From Desulfobacterales bacterium (GTDB taxonomy: Bacteria > Desulfobacterota > Desulfobacteria > Desulfobacterales > JAUWMJ01): a DNA stretch of 18,943 nt. Location: positions 1 through 18,943 of the forward strand of contig JAUWMJ010000011.1 in the NCBI GenBank assembly GCA_030613225.1. Reading direction: 5' to 3'. Numbering within the stretch: the first letter of the stretch is position 1; every line of letters starts with the position of its first letter. This document shows, in pieces, positions 1 to 6,833 of this stretch. The notes beneath the pieces were generated by a model. That model was given only the letters and a program-made list of their open reading frames with translations, did no database searches and was not told the DNA's origin. The translations under genes and the position numbers were made by a program.

Positions 1-32
1 GGTTATTGTTTACGGCTTAACCGGGTTGAACG

Positions 33-1799
33 ATGAAAAAAATATTTTCCCTAAAATTAAAAGACAGACATAAGCAATTAATAAGTATGGTTAAAGACAG
101 CTGGCCTACCCTGATTATGGCAATGGGGTGCATGCTGGTGATGTCTGCAGGAACAGCAGCAGCTGCTTTTTTGTTAAAACCCGCAATTGATGATGTGTTC
201 ATCAATAAAGATGTAAGGATGTTAAAGCTGATCCCCGCAGCAATAGTAATAGTCTATTTTTTCCGCAGTATTGCAATGTATGGCCAGGAATATCTGATGA
301 GCTATGTTGGGCAAAACATCATACGGCGTCTAAGAAACACTCTATACAGCCGCATTCAAGAACTTCCCCTTTCTTTCTTTCAGAAAGAGAAAACAGGTGT
401 TTTGATGTCGCGTGTTACAAATGATGTTAATATTATTAAAGCAATGGTTTCTGTTGCTGTTACGGGATCACTTAGGGACTGTTTTGCAGTAGTGGGCCTG
501 ACTTTTGTCATTTTTTACCAGATCTGGGAATTGGCACTCATTGCATTTGTCGTTCTGCCCATTTCATTCTATCCTATTGTAATATTCGGAAGAAAGGTTC
601 GCAAGGTTAGTACCGGGTGCCAGGAAGCCATGGCTGATATGAGTTCTTTTTTGCACGAAACCTTTGCAGGAAACAAAATTGTAAAGGCTTTCGGAATGGA
701 GCCTTATGAAAAAAGGCGTTTTTTTGAAAAGACTCGCAGGCTTTTAAGGCTTGAGATGAAAGAAGTCAAGGCCAAGGCGATATCGAGCCCAATCAATTTA
801 TTTTTAGGAGGTGTCGGGGCCGCCACAATCATCTGGTATGGAGGCTCAAGGGTAATTGCAGGTGATTATACAACCGGAACTTTTATTTCCTTTCTGGCTG
901 CTGTTCTTTTATTGTATGCGCCGATTAAAAATATAAGCAAGCTTAATAATGCCATCCAGCAGGGACTTGCCGCTACTGACAGAGTTTTTGACATTATAGA
1001 AAGAGCGTCGGATATTCCGGAAGTACAAAACCCGGTTGTTATTAAACAAGGGCCTCACAGTGTTAAATTTGAGAATGTATTTTTCAAATACGACAAAGAG
1101 ATGGTTTTGAAAGATATTAACCAGGATGTAAAGGCTGGTGAGATCTTGGCTCTGGTTGGAATGAGCGGGGGCGGGAAAACGTCTCTTGTAAATCTGATAC
1201 CGAGATTCTTTGACGTTAGCAAAGGAGCTATCCTGATAGACGGGACGGACATCCGGAAAGCTTCTATATCTTCACTCAGGGAGCAGATTGCTGTAGTTAC
1301 CCAGGATCCCATCCTTTTCAACGATACTATAAAAAACAATATCGCATATGGAAATCAAAGTGCATCTAATGAAGAAATCGAGAGCGCTGCAAAGGCTGCA
1401 TATGCATATGATTTTATCTTAAGTTTTCCGGACAAGTTTGATACGACCATTGGTGAACTGGGCGGACGCCTGTCAGGAGGAGAAAAACAGCGTATATGTA
1501 TTGCCCGGGCTTTGCTGAAAGATGCTCCCATATTAATTCTTGATGAAGCAACTTCTTCATTGGATACTGAATCCGAGATGCTGGTTCAAAAGGCCCTTGA
1601 GAATCTGATGAAAGGACGTACAACATTTGTAATTGCCCACAGACTATCTACCATCAGCTATGCTCACCGGATTGTCGTTATTGTAAATGGTAAAATCGTG
1701 GAAGAAGGAAAACATGATGAGTTACTTGCAAACCATGGAGAATTTCATAAACTCTACCAGATGCAATTTGCAAAATGTAATATGGAGCGCTTCGCTTGA
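33..1799 (+). CDS. msbA: Lipid A export ABC transporter, permease/ATP-binding protein MsbA
   Basis: A 588-residue half-transporter that flips lipid A-core across the inner membrane; it works as a homodimer. The N-terminal half carries about six membrane helices. The C-terminal half is a full ABC ATPase: Walker A GMSGGGKT (376-383), signature LSGGE (480-484), Walker B with D504 and E505, and the H-loop His536. Length matches the MsbA family. No clear Shine-Dalgarno precedes ATG 33. Frame 1 is open from base 1 and stops at 34-36, giving an ATGA overlap with this start, so an upstream gene may end here, but 12 codons cannot identify it. The following lptF, lptG and lpxK support the lipid A assignment over a generic multidrug exporter. 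Oddity: the protein continues past the usual C-terminus (QMQF) by AKCNMERFA, and the last residues plus the TGA are encoded by a repeat (1785-1800). Confidence 0.93.
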   Translation: MKKIFSLKLKDRHKQLISMVKDSWPTLIMAMGCMLVMSAGTAAAAFLLKPAIDDVFINKDVRMLKLIPAAIVIVYFFRSIAMYGQEYLMSYVGQNIIRRLRNTLYSRIQELPLSFFQKEKTGVLMSRVTNDVNIIKAMVSVAVTGSLRDCFAVVGLTFVIFYQIWELALIAFVVLPISFYPIVIFGRKVRKVSTGCQEAMADMSSFLHETFAGNKIVKAFGMEPYEKRRFFEKTRRLLRLEMKEVKAKAISSPINLFLGGVGAATIIWYGGSRVIAGDYTTGTFISFLAAVLLLYAPIKNISKLNNAIQQGLAATDRVFDIIERASDIPEVQNPVVIKQGPHSVKFENVFFKYDKEMVLKDINQDVKAGEILALVGMSGGGKTSLVNLIPRFFDVSKGAILIDGTDIRKASISSLREQIAVVTQDPILFNDTIKNNIAYGNQSASNEEIESAAKAAYAYDFILSFPDKFDTTIGELGGRLSGGEKQRICIARALLKDAPILILDEATSSLDTESEMLVQKALENLMKGRTTFVIAHRLSTISYAHRIVVIVNGKIVEEGKHDELLANHGEFHKLYQMQFAKCNMERFA

Positions 1800-1937
1800 G
1801 GAGCGCCACTTCGTGGCTTGAAGAGCGCTTCGTTTGAGGCTTTAAGTCCCGCATAGCCGGGACGCTCACTCAAGGCCGAAGGCCGCTCCTTAAGCACGCA
1901 GTGGCGCTCTAAAAGCCCAGAGGGCTGCTTCCTCAAG
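1783..1937. repeat. Nested palindromic repeat cluster between msbA and lptF
   Basis: A dense set of inverted repeats fills most of the msbA-lptF gap. The outer arms are CTTGAGGAGC (1795-1804) against GCTTCCTCAAG (1927-1937). The next pair, GAGCGCCACT (1801-1810) against AGTGGCGCTC (1900-1909), is perfect. Small hairpins lie inside: GCCAC-TTC-GTGGC, GTCCCG-CATAGC-CGGGAC and GGCC-GAA-GGCC. The 16-mer GAGCGCTTCGCTTGAG (1785-1800) recurs at 1823-1838 with one change. The first copy of this 16-mer lies inside the end of msbA. The arrangement is typical of dispersed intergenic repeat elements; any effect on transcript stability is inference. Confidence 0.8.
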
Positions 1938-1970
1938 TCGCTATGTGACACCCCATATTTCTTCAAAGAT

Positions 1971-3143
1971 ATGAAAATCAACTCAATCATAAACAGATAT
2001 TTATTTGCAGAAATGCTTGGACCTTTTGTAATCAATCTGGTGTTTTTCACCTTTATTTTTTTAATGGCGGAAATGCTTAAGATAACGGATCTAATTGTTA
2101 ATTACGGTGTAGGAATGTTTACAATTCTTATGCTACTTGTCTATTCTACGCCTTATTTCCTCGTATATGTGATACCCATGTCGATTATGATGGCGGTTTT
2201 GCTTACTTTCATGCGGCTATCGGGAGACAATGAGATCATTGCACTTAAAACCGGCGGCATAAGCATTTATCGGTTGCTTCCACCTGTTATATTGTTCTGT
2301 CTTTCAGGATGTCTGCTAACAGCCTTTATGGCTGTTTATGGACAGCCGTGGGGGAGCTTGGCCGTTAAAGAGCTTACATTTAAAGTCATTTCATCCAATC
2401 TTGATGTGGGACTTAAAGAAAGGACTTTTAATGATAGTTTCAAAGATGTGATGTTTTATGTGAATGAAATTGATTTAAAAAACAGGACACTTATTGATGT
2501 ATTTATTGAAGATAAGCGTGCAAAAAGCGTTGTGAGTACAGTTGTTGCCCCTAAAGGGAGACTTTTCAGTGAGCCTGACGGGTTTGTTTATCACTTAAGG
2601 CTTTATGACGGAATAATTAATCAGGCCAATATTGAGAACAGGTCGGCACACTCCATAAAATTTCAGACTTATGATATACGTCTTGATCTTAAAAAAAATA
2701 TAACAACTGCAAAATTGAAAGGCAAAAGCAGAAAAGAGATGAGTATTGATGAGTTGAGACGGTATTTAAGGGATACATCAAGTAAAGATGACAGATATTA
2801 TAGAGCTTTAATGGAATTGCATAAAAAATTTTCTATTTCAATTGCCTGTTTTACCCTTGGGATTCTTGCAGTTTCTTTAGGCATTCAGTCAATGTCTTCA
2901 AAAAAATCCTTCGGTTTGGTGCTTGCTCTTGTCTTTTTTCTGATTTATTATTTACTGCTGTCTATTGGATTGGTCTTTGGAGAAACAGGTGCTTATCCGC
3001 CAGTGATCGGAATGTGGGTTCCAAATTATGTCATGGGGGGGCTTGGGCTATATCTTCTTGTAAAAACAGCAAATGAACGCCCGGTGAGAATCGATTTTTT
3101 AGCTTTTATCATAAAAAAGTTTAACTCCAGGTTTTCAAGATAG
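1971..3143 (+). CDS. lptF: LPS export permease LptF
   Basis: A 390-residue inner-membrane protein of the YjgP/YjgQ family. With LptG it forms the permease of the LptB2FG ABC transporter, which extracts LPS from the inner membrane and passes it to LptC and LptA. The architecture fits: three N-terminal helices (about 18-36, 58-80, 101-122), a large periplasmic beta-jellyroll region (about 125-270), and three C-terminal helices ending near 363. The N-terminal NRYLFAEMLGPF and the GDNEIIALKTGGISIYRLL segment after helix 2 are family hallmarks; the latter is the cytoplasmic coupling helix contacting LptB. ATG 1971 has no evident Shine-Dalgarno (the preceding bases are pyrimidine/AT rich), but no better start exists. 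It lies between msbA and lptG. LptF rather than LptG is assigned by order and sequence character. Confidence 0.9.
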   Translation: MKINSIINRYLFAEMLGPFVINLVFFTFIFLMAEMLKITDLIVNYGVGMFTILMLLVYSTPYFLVYVIPMSIMMAVLLTFMRLSGDNEIIALKTGGISIYRLLPPVILFCLSGCLLTAFMAVYGQPWGSLAVKELTFKVISSNLDVGLKERTFNDSFKDVMFYVNEIDLKNRTLIDVFIEDKRAKSVVSTVVAPKGRLFSEPDGFVYHLRLYDGIINQANIENRSAHSIKFQTYDIRLDLKKNITTAKLKGKSRKEMSIDELRRYLRDTSSKDDRYYRALMELHKKFSISIACFTLGILAVSLGIQSMSSKKSFGLVLALVFFLIYYLLLSIGLVFGETGAYPPVIGMWVPNYVMGGLGLYLLVKTANERPVRIDFLAFIIKKFNSRFSR

Positions 3144-3218
3144 CGTAACTTTACAACGACATTTATCGCTAACCATGATGCGCATTTTTAACTTGTTTAT
3201 TTTGGTTATCACGTAAGT

Positions 3219-3318
3219 GTTACGGGTTACGAGTTGCGTGTTGCGAGTTATTAATCGGAAATAATCCTTTTTTAGCCCGTACCCCGCAACCCGAAACGCG
3301 TAACCCGTAACCCGTAAC
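3219..3318. repeat. GTTACGGG-type inverted repeat between lptF and lptG
   Basis: The left arm begins GTTACGGGTTACGAGTTGCG at 3219; the right arm (about 3275-3318) ends CGTAACCCGTAACCCGTAAC. The arms are imperfectly complementary for roughly 40 bases around an AT-rich centre (about 3250-3272), and each arm is itself built of short direct repeats of a GTTACGG or GTTGCGG unit. RNA from either strand could fold into a long hairpin. No coding potential is evident. Confidence 0.75.
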
Positions 3319-3333
3319 AATAGCCTATAACCT

Positions 3334-3362
3334 TTGAACCTTGAACCCTGAACCTTGAACCC
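3334..3362 (+). repeat. TTGAACC short tandem repeat
   Basis: Four degenerate units follow each other just upstream of lptG: TTGAACC, TTGAACCC, TGAACC and TTGAACCC. The array resembles a 7-bp microsatellite and ends 17 bases before the lptG ATG, occupying the place where a ribosome binding site would normally lie. A related TTGAACTTGAACCC string occurs at 9328-9342 inside repeat R1 copy B. Confidence 0.7.
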
Positions 3363-3379
3363 TTCACTTTACTTCTATT

Positions 3380-4456
3380 ATGTCAATAATTTCAAAATAC
3401 TTAACAAGGGAGATTTTTAAATATTTCGGTATTATTCTGGTTACAGTAATTTGTATATTTCTGGCTGTCGATTTTTTTGAAAAAATAGATAATTTCATAG
3501 AAGCAGGCCTTCCTTTTGCAAAGACTATCAGTTTTTTTCAGTTCAGGATACCGTTTATTATTGCTCAGATTGCTCCTGTTTGCATTCTCCTGGCAGTTCT
3601 CATTGTATTTGGCCTGATGAACAAAAATAATGAGCTCATTGCTTTAAAAAGCAGCGGTGTAAGTATCTACTTCTTTTTAAGGCCAGTTCTTTCTATAGGT
3701 CTGTTGTTTAGTGTTTTTCTTTTCTTTTTATCAGATACTCTTGTTCCAATAACAATAAACAAAGCTAACACGATATGGTTGAAGGAAGTTAAAAAAAAAT
3801 CTGCTGTTATTTCAAGAGAAAAGAATATCTGGATTAAGGATAAGCGTTCAATATTGCATATAAAATATTATAATCCTTCAAATAAAACTATATTCGGAGT
3901 GACTTTATATTATTTTAATAAAGATTTTGCTTTAATCAGAAGGGTTGACGCCAGGAAGGGTTTTTACAAAAACGGGGAATGGATTTTTCATGAAATCATG
4001 GAGCAAATACGTGACAAGGAAACAGGAAATTACAAGACTGTATTACACGAGCAGAGGATTGAGAAATTCGATTTTTTGCCGGATGACCTAAAACGTGTGA
4101 TCAAAAAGTCGGAAGAGATGAATTTTAAGGAGCTGTATCTATATATTAAAAATATTGAGTCTGAAGGCTATGATGCAACAGCCTACAGAGTAGATCTTAA
4201 TGCTAAAATTGCCTTTCCCTTTATTTGCATCATTATGTGCCTGCTGGCTACAGGTATTACTATAAAAGTAAAAAAAGGTAGAACGTTGTCTATATGTATC
4301 ACATACGGTATCGGCATCATTTTTCTTTACTGGATTCTTTACAGCTTTTGTTTATCACTTGGATATGGAGGAATACTTCCGCCGGTTATTGCCGCCTGGA
4401 TGGCAAACCTTATCTTCTTGTGCTTTGGAGCTCTAACTATACTGAATGCTGAATAA
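3380..4456 (+). CDS. lptG: LPS export permease LptG
   Basis: A 358-residue partner of LptF in the LptB2FG extractor. Three hydrophobic helices in the first 120 residues, a periplasmic soluble region (about 120-270) and three C-terminal helices (about 278-352) match the family. The segment NKNNELIALKSSGVSIYFFLRP after helix 2 is the coupling-helix region shared with LptF, and SKYLTREIFKYF at the N-terminus is typical. ATG 3380 is preceded by CTTTACTTCTATT with no Shine-Dalgarno, and repeats fill the upstream 160 bases. The end overlaps the lpxK start by 11 bases, implying translational coupling. The 236-bp gap from lptF is unusual for a pair normally packed together, and repeats explain it. 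Confidence 0.9.
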   Translation: MSIISKYLTREIFKYFGIILVTVICIFLAVDFFEKIDNFIEAGLPFAKTISFFQFRIPFIIAQIAPVCILLAVLIVFGLMNKNNELIALKSSGVSIYFFLRPVLSIGLLFSVFLFFLSDTLVPITINKANTIWLKEVKKKSAVISREKNIWIKDKRSILHIKYYNPSNKTIFGVTLYYFNKDFALIRRVDARKGFYKNGEWIFHEIMEQIRDKETGNYKTVLHEQRIEKFDFLPDDLKRVIKKSEEMNFKELYLYIKNIESEGYDATAYRVDLNAKIAFPFICIIMCLLATGITIKVKKGRTLSICITYGIGIIFLYWILYSFCLSLGYGGILPPVIAAWMANLIFLCFGALTILNAE

Positions 4457-5591
4457 AATAAAAAAGAAAATCGAAAACATAATGGCCGGGGAAGGACGGA
4501 GTAATTTTTCTTCTGTTGAGTTTCTGCTGTTTATTCTTTCTCTTTTCTATGGAGGGTTGGTAAAGTCCAGGTCAAAAGCATATGACAGGGGAATAATAAA
4601 GTCAAAAAAACTGCCTTGCAAAGTCATTTCCATCGGAAACATTACAGTGGGTGGTACTGGTAAGACGCCGATGACTATCCATGTGGCTGAACTTGTACAA
4701 AGACTTGGTTATGTGGTTGCAGTAATCAGCAGGGGATATAAAGGAGAGCTGGAAAAATCCGGAGGGATTGTAAGCAATGGCAAAACAGTATTAATGGGAC
4801 CTGAAAAGGCAGGTGATGAGCCGTTTATGCTGGCAGGCAGATTAAAAAATATTCCTGTGATTGTTGGAAAAGACCGGTTTGAAGCCGGAATGCAGGCTGT
4901 AAAGAAATTTAATCCTGATGTTATTGTGCTGGATGATGCTTTCCAGCATTTGAAGCTTAAACGTGACATTAATCTGGTGCTTTTGGATGCAAAGCGTCCT
5001 TTTGGAAATTCTCACCTTTTACCAAGGGGCATCCTGCGAGAGCCGCCATCCTCTTTATTGCGCAGTGATGCATTTATACTGACAAGATTCGATTGTGCAT
5101 CTGAATCCGCATTGGAGAATTCTTTGACCGGGCTGAAAGCATTAATACAGTCAAGGCCGGTCTTTAAAACTTCTCACTCGCCTTATGCCTATATAGTTAA
5201 AAAAGGAAAACATATTCCTTTTGAAAGTATTTCAACGAGTTCATTTTTATGCGATTTTGATTTTTTAAGAGATCGCAAGGTTTTTACCTTTGCCGGCATA
5301 GCTAGAAATGATGATTTTCTTAATACTGTTAAAAGCTTCAAATGTGATATTACAGATTTTATAGCATTTGAGGATCACCATCGATATTCAGACAATGATT
5401 TAAACAGAATGTTTAGTTTGGCAGAAAAAACAAACGTTGAATTTCTTATTACAACAGAAAAAGATTATGTCAGGATTGCCCATAAAATAGAGTGGCCTAT
5501 AAAACTTGTGGTAATCGGAATAAAAATATCATTTGGAAAAGATGAAAAATCCTTTAAGACTTTTATAAGTGGCTGGCTTAAAGGAATTTAA
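4446..5591 (+). CDS. lpxK: Tetraacyldisaccharide 4'-kinase LpxK
   Basis: A 381-residue kinase that phosphorylates the 4' position of tetraacyldisaccharide-1-phosphate to give lipid IVA at the cytoplasmic face. A hydrophobic N-terminal stretch (about 24-40) ends in the family motif SIGNITVGGTGKTP, whose P-loop contains K73 and T74. It is followed by VISRGYKGE and by LDDAFQHLKLKRD with D163 and D164, then LLPRGILREP. Bacterial LpxK proteins are often 320-350 residues, so this one is slightly long. The ATG lies within the last codons of lptG; the nearest purine-rich site (GGAG 4427-4430) is too far for normal spacing, so coupling is likely. Lipid A kinase next to the flippase and exporter is a coherent operon. 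Confidence 0.93.
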   Translation: MLNKIKKKIENIMAGEGRSNFSSVEFLLFILSLFYGGLVKSRSKAYDRGIIKSKKLPCKVISIGNITVGGTGKTPMTIHVAELVQRLGYVVAVISRGYKGELEKSGGIVSNGKTVLMGPEKAGDEPFMLAGRLKNIPVIVGKDRFEAGMQAVKKFNPDVIVLDDAFQHLKLKRDINLVLLDAKRPFGNSHLLPRGILREPPSSLLRSDAFILTRFDCASESALENSLTGLKALIQSRPVFKTSHSPYAYIVKKGKHIPFESISTSSFLCDFDFLRDRKVFTFAGIARNDDFLNTVKSFKCDITDFIAFEDHHRYSDNDLNRMFSLAEKTNVEFLITTEKDYVRIAHKIEWPIKLVVIGIKISFGKDEKSFKTFISGWLKGI

Positions 5592-5755
5592 AGAAAGATA
5601 AAATATAAAAAATTTAACTGATTTATTTTTTAGTATAGTAGAGTTTACTGCTTTGATATTATTTGCTTAAAAAGAATAAGAAAATAAATATCATTTGAAG
5701 ATAGTATTTTCTACTTGAGCAATAATTTAATTAAGTTGGAAAGGTATAATTTTAA

Positions 5756-6316
5756 ATGAAAAAGTTAAAAATACGCCGCTTTGGTATATGGTGTTCAGTT
5801 GTATTGTGTGTCGTGGCATTAATAGCAGGCGCAGGTTATGGCTATTGGTCATATTTCGAACATCGTTTTTTTACGGTAACTGAAAACAAAGTTTATCGTT
5901 CCGGAGCAATGCCGATAGAAACACTGAAAAATAAAACTCAAAAATATAAAATTAAAACAGTAATAGATCTGCGGAGGCTTGACGATAAGGTAAAGATTGA
6001 GCATGTCGCCCTTGCTAAAATGGGAGTCCGCCACTTTAGTGTACCTTCAAAACAAGTGCCCGCTAAAGAAACTGTAAAAGCATTTCTTGATATCATGGAT
6101 GATAAAAAAAACAGGCCGGTGCTTATCCATTGCCATCATGGTGAGGGAAGAGCGGTTCTTTTTTCAGCTATATACAGGATTGAATATGAAGGTTGGTCAA
6201 ACGATCAAGCAAGGCGCGCGTCCAGGTTGATATTGTATAAAAGCAGTTTCAGTGCAGACAGTAAAAAAGGCATGTTTTTAAAAAATTATATTCCCAGGTT
6301 TCACCGTTATGATTAA
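5756..6316 (+). CDS. Membrane-anchored dual-specificity/tyrosine phosphatase family protein
   Basis: A 186-residue protein with one N-terminal membrane segment (about 11-32) after a lysine/arginine-rich start, followed by a Cys-based phosphatase domain. Supporting motifs are VYRSGAMP (46-53), VIDLR (69-73) and the P-loop HCHHGEGR with nucleophile C126 and R132, fitting CX5R. By the positive-inside rule the catalytic domain would face the periplasm; that is inference. Two oddities stand out: the residue after the P-loop Arg is A133 where Ser or Thr is common, and the loop expected to carry the general acid (about 94-104, FSVPSKQVPAK) has no Asp. A purine-rich GGAAAGG (5738-5744) lies 11 bases before ATG 5756. 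The 164-base AT-rich gap after lpxK suggests its own promoter, with no convincing hexamer pair. Substrate is unknown: protein, phospholipid or lipid A are all possible. Confidence 0.8.
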   Translation: MKKLKIRRFGIWCSVVLCVVALIAGAGYGYWSYFEHRFFTVTENKVYRSGAMPIETLKNKTQKYKIKTVIDLRRLDDKVKIEHVALAKMGVRHFSVPSKQVPAKETVKAFLDIMDDKKNRPVLIHCHHGEGRAVLFSAIYRIEYEGWSNDQARRASRLILYKSSFSADSKKGMFLKNYIPRFHRYD

Positions 6317-6517
6317 TTTAATATTATTGTTTTTTTAAAATGTTCGAAAAGTAGCATTCAGGTGATCTAAGTTTAAAGGCGGGTCCTGTTTGAATTCCGA
6401 TTTATCGGGATTAAGAAAGAACAACAAATAAGCAATTTTTATCTGTAAGTCAGTTAATATGCCTGTTTAGCAAATTTTTTATTACAGGATTGCACCTGTT
6501 CTTTCTTTACACTTATT
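6317..6517. other. Intergenic stretch with nested inverted repeats, no gene seen
   Basis: No credible reading frame is present. Arms AAGAAAGAAC (6413-6422) and GTTCTTTCTT (6498-6507) are perfectly complementary. CAGGTG (6359-6364) and CACCTG (6493-6498) also pair, though the two sets overlap. A compact palindrome TCCGAT-TT-ATCGGGA lies at 6396-6410. A run of seven Ts at 6331-6337 follows the phosphatase gene without a preceding GC-rich stem, so no terminator is called. Confidence 0.45.
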
Positions 6518-6659
6518 GAGACCTTTGAAAAATGTTCAATTTTGGCATAGTTCAAGGCTGACGAAACTTTTAACCTGAGGAATACATTGAGTATTTTGAG
6601 GATTAAAAATTGAGTCTAACGCAGAAATCTGCCACAAGGGGACGTTTTGCAAAGGTCTC
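6518..6659 (+). mobile_element. MITE-like repeat R1, copy A
   Basis: A 142-base element bounded by GAGACCTTTGAAAAATG and a right end reading GTTTTGCAAAGGTCTC, which are imperfect terminal inverted repeats. It contains a 35-base core (6570-6604, TTAACC to GAGGATT) that recurs at 9284-9318 on the other strand and at 15401-15435. A second conserved patch, TTGAGTCTAACGCAGAAAT, follows the core. There is no transposase, so it would be non-autonomous. No convincing target duplication is visible. Beyond it, 6660-6818 holds only a perfect CCTCC-TGA-GGAGG palindrome (6668-6680). Confidence 0.75.
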
Positions 6660-6818
6660 TTACTTACCCTCCTGAGGAGGACAAGTGCGTGAGTTCGACA
6701 CGTCTTAAATCTTAGATTATCTGAATGCGGCTTTTCAAAATACTAAAGTATTACATTGATTTTAGTAATAGTCTGTCCTATTATTATCTGTTTTAAATAA
6801 ATAGAAAAACAATATATC

Positions 6819-6823
6819 GGAGG
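6819..6823 (+). promoter_or_regulatory. Shine-Dalgarno GGAGG deciding the sulfatase-fold gene start
   Basis: GGAGG lies 4 bases before an in-frame TTG (6828) and 10 bases before ATG 6834. The stronger start codon and workable spacing favour ATG 6834. The two options differ by two residues only. Confidence 0.6.
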
Positions 6824-6833
6824 TGTCTTGGAA

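Noticed and set aside
1..36. 3' end of an upstream gene (for example lpxB) with an ATGA overlap into msbA
   Set aside because: Frame 1 is open and stops at 34-36, but 11 residues are too few, and frame 2 is also open to 73, so no gene is called.
1754..2050. 98-codon minus-strand frame over the msbA-lptF gap
   Set aside because: It is made of the palindromic repeat read in reverse and overlaps both flanking genes.
3219..3362. CRISPR-like array
   Set aside because: Units are 7-10 bases, degenerate and without regular spacers, and one half is inverted relative to the other.
5653..5680. Candidate promoter TTGATA / AATAAG before the phosphatase gene
   Set aside because: The -10 matches at only four of six positions in a very AT-rich stretch, so chance matches are expected.
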